This document shows, one piece after another, positions 10,495-20,523 of a stretch of 64,000 nucleotides of DNA. The stretch covers positions 124,001 to 188,000 of the forward strand of contig NC_089570.1 in NCBI RefSeq assembly GCF_040115645.1, in the 5' to 3' direction. The number at the start of each line of letters is the position of its first letter. Positions within the stretch are counted from its first letter, which is position 1. Source of the DNA: Euwallacea fornicatus. Lineage: Eukaryota; Arthropoda; Insecta; Coleoptera; Curculionidae. The position numbers were made by a program, and so were the translations under genes. Under the pieces are notes generated by a model, which ran no database searches, was not told where the DNA came from, and saw only the letters and a program-made list of their open reading frames with translations.

Positions 10495-10930
10495 TATATT
10501 TTTAAGTCAATTATACAGGGTTATTCACGCTATACGGCTCGGAATATTGTGGCCAAAATACGAGGTTTTCTAAAAATTTTTCTTTTGGGTTATATGGGGA
10601 TCTATTATGGCTACTTTTTAAAATTATTTTCATATTATACAGGGTGTCCCAAAAGTGCTAAAAGTATCAAAGTTGTGTTTTTTTAAATGGAACCCCTTGT
10701 ATATTGTTGCATTTTTGGATTCTCCGATCAAAATAAATGTGTGTTTTAATAAGGTTTACAATACCTAGCACTTACGGTTTTTGAAATAATTTAAATTTTG
10801 TAAAAATTTGGCCTAATTTTCATGTTTTAACCACTTAAGCAGTATTTAAGTTATGTAAGCGTAATTTACAGTGTAGTGTAATAATGGATCATACTTTATA
10901 TCCCAATCATGAAAAACTTGCCAGCTTATA

Positions 10931-12421
10931 CAGGGTGTGCAAAAATTAAAACTATTCAAATGAGGACTTTAAGTGGCTATAACTGGATTAATTTAAATGC
11001 AATGCCATATTTTTTAACTTACCAGGATATGTAGTTTTTAAATACCCATCAAATGGTACTAGGGTGTTCATAGCTAAGTCTTCGCGTTTTTGCAGAATGC
11101 ACTAAATAATGGCTCCTTGCGCCATTTGGCGTCTTTTAGTTCAAAGTTCCAATGTATCTAGTTGCCTATGATATTTCAAAATATCAGATAGTTAATTTAG
11201 TTTATTTTTTAGTTTAGTCTGCAAAGGTACTTTTTTTCTAGAGTGTGTAATGTACCCTCAGGCTACGCCTATGCCTATGCAATCCGTCCGATCATGTCCG
11301 TGATGACCATATGTTGGAAACCCATTTTCTTCCTGTAAGGGTTGCCCTGCATAAAGGAACTTTCACTCTTTTATCCTTATCAAGACAAAGGTCTAAATTC
11401 ATCTATATTTGGTCAAAATCTTTACAGCTGCAATTCCCCGTAAATTCTCAATTTTTGCCTTTGTCTCAAGATACGGTTTAAGGATTTAAAAAGTTACCAA
11501 CTGTGGATTGACCCTGTTAATGGGTACCGATCCCCTGATTGGGTATTTAAGCTACCCCGAATCCCATAAACTCTCTATTACTCTAAAAATCCTCTCTAAT
11601 GTCAAGATCATTTTAGTTTTTACCGATTAAGGCGTGTGTGTTATAACGAGTGCAAATAGTCAAAATGAAGATTTATCCAAAAGAAGAGCGTATTGACATG
11701 ATTTTTATTCTTGGAGAATGTGATAAGAATTGTTTATTGGCTTCTCGAGTTTATGCTCAAAGATTTCCCGAAAGAAAACATCCTAAGCCAGCCGTTTTTG
11801 AGAGATTATTGCACTAGTTTCACGAGACAAGAAGTGTCGCGTGAAACTGGTGGGTATCATCGCGAGGTTCGGCAATTTTTAAATGCCAACTTTAAAAACA
11901 GGTAGATAGGAAGAAACGGATTTCAAAATGGGCCCCCCAGATCCCCGGACTTAACTCCACTAGATTTTTTTTTGTGGGGATACATAAAAGGAATTGTCTA
12001 CAATACGCCTCCAACAACTCCACAGGATATGAAAACACGTATAAGAGACGCGTTTGAAACTGTTACTCCGCAAATGTTGTCCAGAATTAGCGGTGGTTTT
12101 GAAAAAAGAATTTGTAAGTGTTTGGAAATGGACGGTCGACATTTCGAACATCTGTAATAAATATTCTGTTTCCGTTTTATGTTATACTTGATATGTGATT
12201 TAGAGCTTTGAACTAAAAGACGCCAAATGGCGCAAGGAGCCATTATTTAGTGCATTCTGCAAAAACGCGAAGACTTAGCTATGAACACCCTAGTACCATT
12301 TGATGGGTATTTAAAAACTACATATCCTGGTAAGTTAAAAAATATGGCATTGCATTTAAATTAATCCAGTTATAGCCACTTAAAGTCCTCATTTGAATAG
12401 TTTTAATTTTTGCACACCCTG
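10931..12421 (+). mobile_element. Mariner-type deletion derivative B3 inside B2
   Basis: The ends read CAGGGTGTGCAAAAATT and its inverse, with TA at 10929-10930 and 12422-12423. The arms are about 216 bp (to 11146, from 12206). The core of about 1.06 kb carries a deleted transposase gene (11665-12156). The empty B2 site reads CCAGCTTATATAAGCTGG, again a palindrome centred on the TA. Confidence 0.82.
11665..12156 (+). pseudogene. Mariner-related transposase remnant of B3 (DUF4817-like N-terminus plus catalytic C-terminus)
   Basis: ATG at 11665 opens MKIYPKEERIDMIFILGECD, followed by ASRVYAQRFPERKHPKP. This resembles the DUF4817 helix-turn-helix domain found at the N-terminus of many insect mariner-like transposases. 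A TAG follows at 11815. The sequence then jumps to HREVRQFLNANF and, after another TAG (a lost Trp), to PPRSPDLTPLDFFLWGYIKG and a C-terminus ending MDGRHFEHL at 12156. The segment holding the first two catalytic Asp is deleted; the third acidic residue is Asp in PLDFF. The element therefore could move only with a transposase supplied by another copy. Confidence 0.82.
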
Positions 12422-12867
12422 TATAAGCTGGCAAGTTTTTCATGATTGGGATATAAAGTATGATCCATTATTACACTACACTGTAAATTACGCTTACATA
12501 ACTTAAATACTGCTTAAGTGGTTAAAACATGAAAATTAGGCCAAATTTTTACAAAATTTAAATTATTTCAAAAACCGTAAGTGCTAGGTATTGTAAACCT
12601 TATTAAAACACACATTTATTTTGATCGGAGAATCCAAAAATGCAACAATATACAAGGGGTCCCATTTAAAAAAACACAACTTTGATACTTTTAGCACTTT
12701 TGGGACACCCTGTATAATATGAAAATAATTTTAAAAAGTAGCCATAATAGATCCCCATATAACCCAAAAGAAAAATTTTTAGAAAACCTCGTATTTTGGC
12801 CACAATATTCCGAGCCGTATAGCGTGAATAACCCTGTATAGATATAGTAGTTATATGTTAGTTATTA

Positions 12868-13091
12868 CCGTCCGAATATTTTTGTGACCCGTTTAATGGT
12901 TCTCTAGACTTTTTCTTGAAATTTCAATATAAACAATTGTGATTTCGCATTCCTTTTTTATGCAGACCGCTAAATAGATGGTTGATAGAGACATTTCTAA
13001 CGTAAAAAAAATGAAAAAATAACTAATATGTTTAATTAGAACTCGTGAAATCTGGAAAAAGAGCGCGTCCGAATATTTTTGGGATTCACTG
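12868..13091 (-). repeat. A1 right terminal inverted repeat
   Basis: Inverted partner of 8379-8602, ending at the TA at 13092-13093. Confidence 0.92.
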
Positions 13092-13093
13092 TA

Positions 13094-13359
13094 CGTATTA
13101 ACTAAAATCACAAATAAATCGGTAGATACCCAAATGTCAGTATTACCTTCTGCTAAAGCAAAATTCACTGAACTATCATTGAACGTTAACGACCACATCA
13201 CGTTTATTGGTCGATTGCTAGGCTTCGACTTACAGAGAGTTTCTAGTTAGGGAAATTCGAGTTAAAGAAATGAAAATACATGGAAATTAGACAAAACGTA
13301 CAGGGGACAATAGTAAATTTCGAGTTACAGAAAATTTCGAGTTATTCGCCTTTCGACTG
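13094..13359 (-). mobile_element. 5' end of the Tigger element, cut off from its transposase by A1
   Basis: Read on the minus strand from 13359, the sequence begins CAGTCGAAAGGCGAATAACT, followed by repeated AACTCGAAAT-type motifs typical of pogo/Tigger ends, with TA at 13360-13361. It runs to 13094, where A1 begins. On the other side of A1, 8376 down to 8123 leads into the Tigger start codon. The two pieces together give a 5' leader of about 520 bp. Joining them to this transposase is an inference, because the matching 3' end lies outside the window. Confidence 0.55.
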
Positions 13360-13361
13360 TA

Positions 13362-13750
13362 TTTACCTTTTATATTTTACTATATGGAAATAAGCCTTCA
13401 GTAGCACAAATAGAGCTGGCGTTGCACACTATTTTCAGTTAAAACTGAGAATAATATTTCTCCTTTACTGAGTGATCGGACAAACATTGATTAGTAAGTA
13501 ATAATAGCAACAGCGGCAAAATTCTGGTTTGGTGCTCATTTTCCAAGAATCGAACACTAACAATTCATGTTCAAACTATTAAATCACATACAAGATGCTA
13601 TCAAGAGAGATTGCGATCGGGATCTTCCTATTAGTGGAATTTTTATTAAATCTCAGGCTTTTTCGAACGTTACGTTTAAAAATTTCTATACTGATCATGA
13701 AGGCAAACTGAAAATAGGTACACTTATAAAAAGAAATAGGCACGTAGGTA
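13362..13750. other. Unassigned sequence between the Tigger end and element E
   Basis: There is no recognisable terminal repeat. An 89-codon frame starts at 13567 (MFKLLNHIQDAIKRDCDRD) and runs into the left end of element E. I do not recognise its product and cannot show that it is coding. Confidence 0.3.
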
Positions 13751-13876
13751 CAGTCGGTGTGAAAAGTATTCGTACAGCGGCTTATTTGAAAATAAAACGC
13801 TGTGGATTCATATTAATGATCAATTTTATTATTTAAATATAATTTATAGATAATTTTTAACATCTATAGAACACAA
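13751..13876 (+). repeat. Element E left terminal inverted repeat
   Basis: Matches 22177-22302 in inverted orientation over about 125 bp. Confidence 0.88.
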
Positions 13877-14253
13877 ACGATACAGAGAAAATGCCATCCT
13901 TCCTCGTATTTACGAAAATATGAACAAAAACAAATATATTCGTAACAATTCAAGAGTAAAAAGTATTCGTACAATTCTTATCATTTGACGTGCCATGTTA
14001 CTACAGTAGTGGCCATAAGTATGGAAACTTTAAATATTCCTACAGATTTTCTTTTCGTGTTACTTTTATAAGATTGTCTTCATAGTATTGTTAGATAAGA
14101 ATGTACGCTATCAAAATATACAATAGGGGACGCTCTGAGATATTCTCAAAAAATAATCAACAGGAATGAAAATTTTAAGGTGGACAAAAGTATGGAAACG
14201 TATACATTTTATTTAAATAACTAAAGCAAAATAACATTTATTTCGATTTTTAT

Positions 14254-14863
14254 TTAATATTTGGTGGCATAGCCATTTGCTTTAATAACGGCACGACACC
14301 TCTCGTTCATAGAACAAACCAGTTTTTTACATGTTTCCACGGAAATTAATTTCCACTCTCGCTCTATAATACTAAACAAATGATTGACATTGTGAATTTT
14401 TTCTCTTCTAGTTTGTCTTCCCAGATGTTCCCAAAGATGTTCGATCGGATTCAGGTCCGGACTCTGGGAAGGCCATTCCATTTTCGACACACAGTTTACT
14501 TCAAACCAATTTTTAACGAGCTTAGATGTGTGCTTTGTGTCGTTATCTTGTTGGAAACTCCAAGATAACGGCATTTCCCACTCAGCAAACGGAAGCATAT
14601 GGTTTACCAATATATCTTTATAAGCGAATCGGTCCTAAATGCCGTTTATTTTAATTAATGGACCAACGCCAGACGCCGAAAAACATGCGCCGTGTTTCAC
14701 AGTCGGCAACTGGTATTTAGGGTTGAATCTTTCGTTCTTGGGACGTCTAACGTATCGAATACCATCACTTCCGAACAGCTGAGCTTTGCTTTCATCGCTC
14801 CACAAGATGGTTTTCCATTTTTCTGGCGACCAGTGGATGTGCTCCCAAGCGAATGAAAGTCGC

Positions 14864-14906
<43 letters not shown>

Positions 14907-15277
14907 AAGCGGTGACTTTACAGGAACCCTACCAAATAAACCTTCATTCACTTCACTAAAATTTTCCGCAGTGTTCTATTTGGAACCACGATGTTTTGTT
15001 CTTCGGCAAGGCGCCTTGAAACATCCACCGAAGTCAACTGTGAGTTTTTCTCCGACATCCTTTTTATTAATTTTACGGTACTTTTGGAATATTTTTTGGG
15101 CCTACCCGGTCGTAGAGCATTGCTTGTTCTTTGACGTTCATGGAAGCGTTTTAATATTTTGGAGATAGTGCCTTTGGGGATATTTAAAGTACTAGAAATA
15201 TCGCACTGCCTGTTCCCATTTCCATATAGTTCAACAATACGGTGTTTTACTTCTTCAGACAAACGGCGTTTTGGCAT
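14254..15277 (-). pseudogene. Tc1-like transposase of element F, broken
   Basis: The start MPKRRLSEEVKHRIVELY is at 15277. A first helix-turn-helix (QCDISSTLNIPKGTISKILK), a GRPKK linker and a second helix-turn-helix follow. The DDE domain shows WSDESKAQLFG, PTVKHGACF, FQQDNDTKHTSK and SPDLNPIEHLWEHL, ending ANGYATKY. All three catalytic residues remain. The gene is broken by a frameshift after RTLRKILVK (near 14948), a 37-nt A run (T at 14866-14902) inside a short Lys stretch, and a TAG near 14635 in place of the Met of GIMDRFAYKD. Confidence 0.9.
14866..14902. repeat. 37-nt T homopolymer inside the F transposase
   Basis: Thirty-seven consecutive T (A on the coding strand) lie where related transposases have only a few Lys codons before VRLSFAWEH. 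Expansion by replication slippage is the simplest explanation. The exact length is uncertain in any assembly. Confidence 0.85.
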
Positions 15278-15640
15278 TGTTACTACTATGAACTTTATCA
15301 GATACTATGCAAAATTCTATAAATTTATCAATTATTTGCGATTTTTATCAACAAATGAAAAAAGTTTCCATACTTTTGTCTGCAGCAAATTTATTTTTTT
15401 ATCTGCATTCTAAAGGCAATACCAATATATCGAGGATATCGATAAAGTAAAAATTGTTGAATCTATTGTATATGTTCGATTTCAATTTATACCCGGTAGT
15501 TAAGAAAAAATGCAATATTAAAGAAGTTTCCATACTTATGGCCACTACTGTAAATAAACATTGAGCCCGGAATATGGCGTAGATCGCAAATTTCATCCAT
15601 CAGTATCGAGTATTTGTGAAATAAAGCATTCACACTTGAC

Positions 15641-15708
15641 ATGGAGCGTAAAGCTAAAGAAACTACTGAAGAAGAATGAAAAATCATTATTAAACTACAT
15701 AATCAATG
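15641..15708 (+). pseudogene. N-terminal stub of the element E transposase
   Basis: ATG at 15641 opens MERKAKETTEEE, TGA (15677), KIIIKLHNQ, then the TA where element G is inserted. The pattern is the Tc1 start (a charged run followed by the first helix of the HTH). Its orientation (+) is opposite to the transposases of F, G, H, I and A2. Confidence 0.6.
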
Positions 15709-15946
15709 TACAGTCAGTCATAAAAGTATTCGTACACCCACTAAATTTCCCAAAAAAACAAAGAAATACTAATGTAAAAAAAAAGAGCTACATATGAGAT
15801 ACCCTAAATGTATTTATTTTCAATAATTAAAATAAAAATTAAAAAATCAATGCGACAAAAAATAAATTAAAATGTACTTTTAAGTGATCACGAAAGTATT
15901 CGTACAACGCGTCCTATTGGTTATTTTTCGGGTTTTGGGTAATGAA

Positions 15947-16302
15947 CTAATATTTTGTAGGTCCTCCTCCCGCTAAAATTACAGCATTTAGCCTTCTAGG
16001 CGTTGAATTCACTAAATTTACAGTGACTTCGGGTGTAATTTTGTCCCATTGTTCTTGTAAAACTATTTTTAATGTTTCTCGACTTGTAATTTTTTTTCGA
16101 ACATCAGGATGTCGAATTTTTCTTTCCAGTTCATCCCAAAGATGTTCAATGGGGTTTAGATCAGGCGACTGAGGTGGATGATCAAGAAGTTTCGGCACAT
16201 TGTAGGCTAACCACATCTTTACGTTATGAGTGGTGTGTTTTGGATCATTGTCCTGTTGTAAAATCCAATTTTGAAGTCCCAGTTTTACCACACATAATGG
16301 TA
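15947..16302 (-). pseudogene. Transposase of element G, C-terminal piece
   Basis: The piece has PLCVVKLGLQNWILQQDNDPKHTTHN, with the second catalytic Asp, then SPDLNPIEHLWDELERKI with the Glu, and ends NAVILAGGGPTKY. It continues from the middle piece (ending MNILRDNI) across the A2 insertion. Confidence 0.88.
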
Positions 16303-17972
16303 CAGTGAATCCCAAAAATATTCGGACGCGCTCTTTTTCCAGATTTCACGAGTCCTAATTAAACATATTAGTTATTTTTTCATTTTTTTTACGTTAGAAA
16401 TGTCTCTATCAACCATCTATTTAGCGGTCTGCATAAAAAAGGAATGCGAAATCACAATTGTTTATATTGAAATTTCAAGAAATAATCTAGAGAACCATTA
16501 AACGGGTCACAAAAATATTCGGACGGTAATAACTAACATATAACTACTATATCTATATAATTGATTTAAAGATATATAATTAACCTAATTAATTAATTTA
16601 TTATTTTGTATGGCCACCTTTTGCTACAACTACACTTTTCAAACGTTTAGGCATAGAAGATACAATTTTTCTTAAATAATTTAAATAAATTTTATTCCAT
16701 TCTTCTCGCAACCTGATTTTTAATATTGTTTTTGATGTAATTTCATGTTTTCTAAGTTGTTTTTCCAAATAATGCCATAGATTTTCTATCGGGTTTAAGT
16801 CTGGAGATTGGGGAGGGGTTTTAAGGACTTTAGGACAATTGTACAACAGCCATTCACGAACAATATGAGCGGTATGTTTGGTTGTTGGATCATTGTCTTG
16901 GTATAGCTTGAACGAATTTAATATGTCCATGTTTTCCGCACTTTTCCGTAAATTTCGTCTTAGAATATTTAAATATGCATTTTTGTCCATAATACCATCA
17001 ATGAAAACTAATTCACCGACTCCTAGTGATGATATACACCCCCAAACCAAAACTGAACCTCCTCCATGTTTTACTGTAGGACAAAGATGTTGTCTCTGTA
17101 GTTCTGCATTTGCTTTCCTCCATACCATTTGACGTCCGTCTGAGCCAAAAATATTAAATTTTGATTCATCACAAAAAATTACATCATTTCAATAATTGTC
17201 TGGTTTGGAAATGAATTCTTTAGCAAAATTGATTCGTACTTTTACATTTTTACTGCTAAGCCATGGTTTTTTTCTGCATACCCTTCCGTGATATCCATGA
17301 CTTCTGATGGACCGACGAATGGTTTCAGTACTAACTATTTTATTGGAATGATTTTCCAATGGGATCTTCAATTTTGGAGTACTAACTTTAGGGTTTTTCT
17401 TAATGGTTCTCATTATGAAGCGGTTGTCCCTGTCATTTAACAATTTTGGACGACCTGTTTGTTTTTTTGGAAGCTTTCTATCTTCATTTTTATAACGTTT
17501 TACAATGTCTCCCACTGTGCTCTTACTTAATTGGAGCATTCCCCCAATCTTTTTATAGGAATTACCTTTTTCGTAATGAAATATTACTAATTGCCTTTTA
17601 TCAAAATTAACATTACTTTTGTTTGGTACCCGACCCATGATGGATATTATTTTTAATTTTACTCTGCGATATCTGTATTTAGCAAGCAACAAATGCATGC
17701 AAATGCATAAGAATTCTTTTTTTGCTATAAATCATTTTGTTGTGTGTGTCGTCCGGATATTTTTGTGACCCGTTTAATGGTTCTCTAGACTTTTTCTTGA
17801 AATTTCAATATAAACAATTGTGATTTCGCATTCCTTTTTTATGCAGACCGCTAAATAGATGGTTGATAGAGACATTTCTAACGTAAAAAAAATGAAAAAA
17901 TAACTAATATGTTTAATTAGAACTCGTGAAATCTGGAAAAAGAGCGCGTCCGAATACTTTTGGGATTCACTG
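16303..17972 (-). mobile_element. Tc1-like element A2, sister copy of A1
   Basis: The 1,670-bp element has 224-bp terminal repeats (16303-16526 and 17750-17972) almost identical to those of A1, with TA at 16301-16302 and 17973-17974. It lies in the transposase of G. It has no cargo, so it shows the original size of the family. The high similarity to A1, even in non-coding parts, points to recent activity. Confidence 0.94.
16601..17638 (-). pseudogene. Tc1-like transposase of A2, one stop and one small insertion
   Basis: The start MGRVPNKSN is at 17638 and the stop TAA at 16601. It is nearly identical to the A1 transposase. Differences that matter: the Trp codon in DNYWN is TGA (near 17189), ending the protein before the catalytic domain, and six extra bases after the second catalytic Asp give NDPTTKHTAH instead of NDPKHTAH. 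The frame is otherwise kept. The catalytic residues FCDESKF, YQDND and PIENLW are present. Confidence 0.92.
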
Positions 17973-17974
17973 TA

Positions 17975-18109
17975 TATTATCACGCAAAATGTTCATATAT
18001 TGATACTGATCCATTTTGCCTTCAATAAATGCCCAACTTCCAACCCCAGCCGCTGACATTCCTCCCCAAACCATAACGCTGCCACCGCTGTGCTTAATGG
18101 TAGAACATA
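17975..18109 (-). pseudogene. Transposase of element G, middle piece
   Basis: The reading is STIKHSGGSVMVWGGMSAAG, then VGSWAFIEGKMDQYQYMNIL, the strand-loop between the first and second catalytic Asp in Tc1 transposases. It is bounded on both sides by TA duplications of the inserted elements I and A2. Confidence 0.87.
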
Positions 18110-19728
18110 CACTCACCCACAAAAGTCATGGTACAGCAGTTTACTGCATTAAAAAGTCCAAATATTTTCCATACATGAAATCAAAACTTCAATTTATTCA
18201 CATAGAAATAATGTGAAATGTGTCTCTACCAACAGCAATATTATGAATATTTACAAAAACTCAAATTTATTCTGATAAAAATCAAATGTCATTTTCTAAC
18301 AATAAATGGATTCCACAAAAGTCTTGGTACAGGTAAAACACTCGCTATTATTCGTAAAAAAAGAAAAAAATTAATACCCAGTGGAGTACCCTTTTTGTTT
18401 AAGGACTTCCACCAAACGATTTGGCATTGATCGAACCAACTTTCCCGTAACCTCATTGGATATTTGCGACCATTCTTCCAAGATAACCCTTTTTGAAATC
18501 TTCTTTATTATGAATTATATGTTTTCTAATTTGTTTTTCCAAATGGTCCCATAAATGTTCAATTGGATTAAGGTCGGGACTTTGTTGAGGTGTTTCTAGT
18601 AGATGCGGAGTATTGTATATCAACCACTAGCGTACCGTATAAGACTTATATTTAGAGTCGCTATCTTGCTGGAAATAAAAATGTTCTTCCAACCCCAATA
18701 TTTCCGCACTTTGTTTCAAATTTGCCTTTAATATGTTCAGGTATACTTGTTGGTTCATGATCTCATCAATTATTACTAAATTGCCCACACCAAAAAATAA
18801 CATACAACCCCAGACCATTAGTCCACCTCCTCCATGCTTTACGGTTGGAAATGTATTTTTTGGATTAAAAGCTTCCCCTGGTTTTCTCCACACTTTTCTT
18901 CGTCCGTCTGGTCCAAAAAGATTAAATTTACTCTCGTCTGACCAAATAACTTTTTTCCAAAATTCGCTTTCGATCGCTCTGTATTTTTCGGCAAATTCAA
19001 CGCGGTTCTTCCTATTTACGGCACTTACATAAGGTCTTTTTCGCGCACTACAGCCTTTATACCCTCCTTTATGAAGAGTTCGGCGAACTGTTTCTTCGTG
19101 AACAACAGTTCCAAAATGTTCCCTTAGTTCAGAAGCCAACATCGACGAGCTTTTCTTCGGGTCCTTCTTGATTTCATTAAGAATGTATCTTGTTTCACGT
19201 TCTGTTAATTTTTTTGGGCGCCCAGTTCTTGGTTTGTTATTAATTCTATTGTGATATTTGAAACAATTCACTATTTTTTGAATAATAGAGCGACTCCTTT
19301 TTACAATTTTTGAAATTTCACCGTAAGATTTTCCTTCTTTATTTAAACGAATAACAATTTTTCTTTCACTCTGACTGAGCTCCGTTCTACCCATATTTTT
19401 AACTTTTAACGACTATAACATAAATGATACTGACTATTTGTCGTATTTCTGCAAATAAATAAACAAATGCATTCTTTTTTTTTTAATAAAAATTCAAATA
19501 TTTTACCTGTACCAAGACTTTTGTGGAATCCATTTATTGTTAGAAAATGACATTTGTTTTTTATCAGAATAAGTTGAGATTTTGTAAATATTTATAATAT
19601 TGCTATTGGTATAGACACATTGCACATTACTTCTATGTAAATAAATTGAACTTTTGATTTCACATGTGGAAAATATTAGGAATTTTTGATGCAGTAACGT
19701 GCTGTACCATGACTTTTGCGGGTGAGTG
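18110..19728 (-). mobile_element. Tc1-like element I
   Basis: The 1,619-bp element has inverted ends of about 225 bp: the outer site CACTCACCCACAAAAGTCAT (18110), the inner site ATTCCACAAAAGTCTTGGTA (near 18311), and partners near 19508 and 19728. TA lies at 18108-18109 and 19729-19730. It is inserted in the transposase of G. Confidence 0.93.
18371..19394 (-). pseudogene. Tc1-like transposase of element I, one stop and one frameshift
   Basis: The start MGRTELSQSERKIVIRL is at 19394. First helix-turn-helix KSYGEISKIVKRSRSIIQKI, linker PRTGRPKKLTERE, second helix-turn-helix, then WSDESKFNLFGPDGRRKVW, KHGGGGLMVWGC and FQQDSDSKYKSYTVR. A TAG near 18627 stands where related proteins have Glu (VREWLIYN). 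Downstream the frame goes on with SPDLNPIEHLWDHLEKQI, shifts once near 18493, and ends near 18371 (QKGYSTGY). All three catalytic residues are present. Confidence 0.9.
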
Positions 19729-19730
19729 TA

Positions 19731-20277
19731 GATTTTTGGCCTCCAATGGTGTGTTTTTCTGATGCCAAATTTTACCTTTCCCATCTGATCCATACAAGTT
19801 AAATTTGCTTTCGTCGGTATATAGAATTCTTTTCCAAAAACTTTCGTCCTCGTCTTTATATTTATTCACGAAAGCGAGTCGTTTCTGCCGATTAGCGTTA
19901 GAAATAAACGGTTTCTTTCTGGACATTCTTTCCTGAAATCCTGCTGACCGTAGAACCCTTCGGACATTTTCTGGATGCACATTTTTACCACTTATATTTG
20001 GTAGTTCACTAGCCAAAATTGGAGCACTTGTTTTCGTGTTTTTTCCGATTTTTTGAATAAGAAAACGCTCTTCGCGTAAATTTAAAACTCTTTTTCTTCC
20101 AGATCTTGGCTTTTTATACATATTTCCCGATTCTTTGTAGTTCTTCGAAATATACTGTATCGTAGATCGACTTCTATTAACGATTTTACTAATTTCGGAA
20201 TAGGATTTTCTTTCTTTATGGAGTTTAATAATTAAATTTCGAATATCTTAAGAACACTCTTGTCCTTTACGCCCCAT
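19731..20277 (-). pseudogene. Transposase of element G, N-terminal piece
   Basis: The start MGRKGQECS is at 20277, with a TAA nine codons later. The open part includes KSYSEISKIVNRSRSTIQYI (first helix-turn-helix), a PRSGRKRV linker, a second helix-turn-helix and the first catalytic region YTDESKFNLYGSDGKGKIW. It ends at LEAKNL, where element I is inserted. Confidence 0.88.
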
Positions 20278-20523
20278 TTTTACTAAATGCTTCAAATGTG
20301 TATTCAACAATTTTGATATCGTAGAAACTACTATAAACAACAATAGGAAAAAATTGTTATCGCTAATTTTTTTGTAAAACCCGAAAAATAACCAATAGGA
20401 CGCGTTGTACGAATACTTTCGTGATCACTTAAAAGTACATTTTAATTTATTTTTTGTCGCATTGATTTTTTAATTTTTATTTTAATTATTGAAAATAAAT
20501 ACATTTAGGGTATCTCATATGTA

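Larger units (their letters stand above)
10640..12712. mobile_element. Palindromic element B2 inside B1
   Basis: The ends read CAGGGTGTCCCAAAAGTG and its inverse, with TA at 10638-10639 and 12713-12714. Its own arms of about 289 bp (10640-10928 and 12424-12712) are inverted copies. The empty B1 site would read CATATTATATAATATG, a perfect palindrome with the duplicated TA in the middle. Confidence 0.82.
10516..12836. mobile_element. Palindromic element B1 holding B2 and B3
   Basis: The outermost ends read CAGGGTTATTCACGC (10516) and its inverse (to 12836), with TA on each side. Together with B2 and the outer part of B3, the arms form one long inverted repeat of 631 bp each, 10516-11146 and 12206-12836, equal in length. 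Inside the arms, element-like ends recur at the same offsets on both sides: 124 bp (10640/12712) and 415 bp (10931/12421). Confidence 0.85.
8379..13091 (+). mobile_element. Tc1-like element A1 with long IR/DR ends and an intact transposase, carrying nested cargo
   Basis: The 224-bp terminal inverted repeats at 8379-8602 and 12868-13091 are nearly identical. TA duplications lie at 8377-8378 and 13092-13093. Each arm has an outer site (CAGTGAATCCCAAAAATATT) and an inner site (GGGTCACAAAAATATTCGG), the IR/DR layout that binds transposase twice per end. The transposase is at 8713-9747. Comparison with sister copy A2 shows that everything from about 9769 to 12838 was added later in the 3' non-coding region: element K1 and element B1. 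Without them A1 would be about 1.67 kb. Confidence 0.92.
14004..15550 (-). mobile_element. Tc1-like element F
   Basis: The 1,547-bp element has inverted ends CAGTAGTGGCCATAAGTATG (14004) and the inverse to 15550, with TA at 14002-14003 and 15551-15552. An inner copy of the core (AAGTATGGAAAC) lies near 14190 and near 15365, again an IR/DR layout. The transposase is on the minus strand. Confidence 0.93.
15711..20521 (-). mobile_element. Tc1-like element G, split by A2 and I and truncated at H
   Basis: The left end CAGTCAGTCATAAAAGTATT is at 15711, with TA at 15709-15710. The terminal repeat of about 225 bp has an inner site near 15888-15910. The inverted partner spans about 20365-20521 and stops at element H, so the outermost 70-80 bp of the right end are missing. 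The transposase is in three pieces: 19731-20277, 17975-18109 and 15947-16302. Element I separates the first two and A2 the last two, each at a TA. Confidence 0.87.

Noticed and set aside
9769..12836. CRISPR-like or tandem array
   Set aside because: The repeated CAGGGTG motifs are transposon ends in inverted, not direct, spacing; the genome is eukaryotic.
10516..12836. A single transposon with one long terminal repeat
   Set aside because: Internal ends with their own TA at palindrome centres fit nested insertion better, though the single-unit view is not excluded without other copies.
13567..13836. 89-codon frame next to element E as a host gene
   Set aside because: It runs into the terminal repeat of E and shows no domain; kept only as unassigned sequence.
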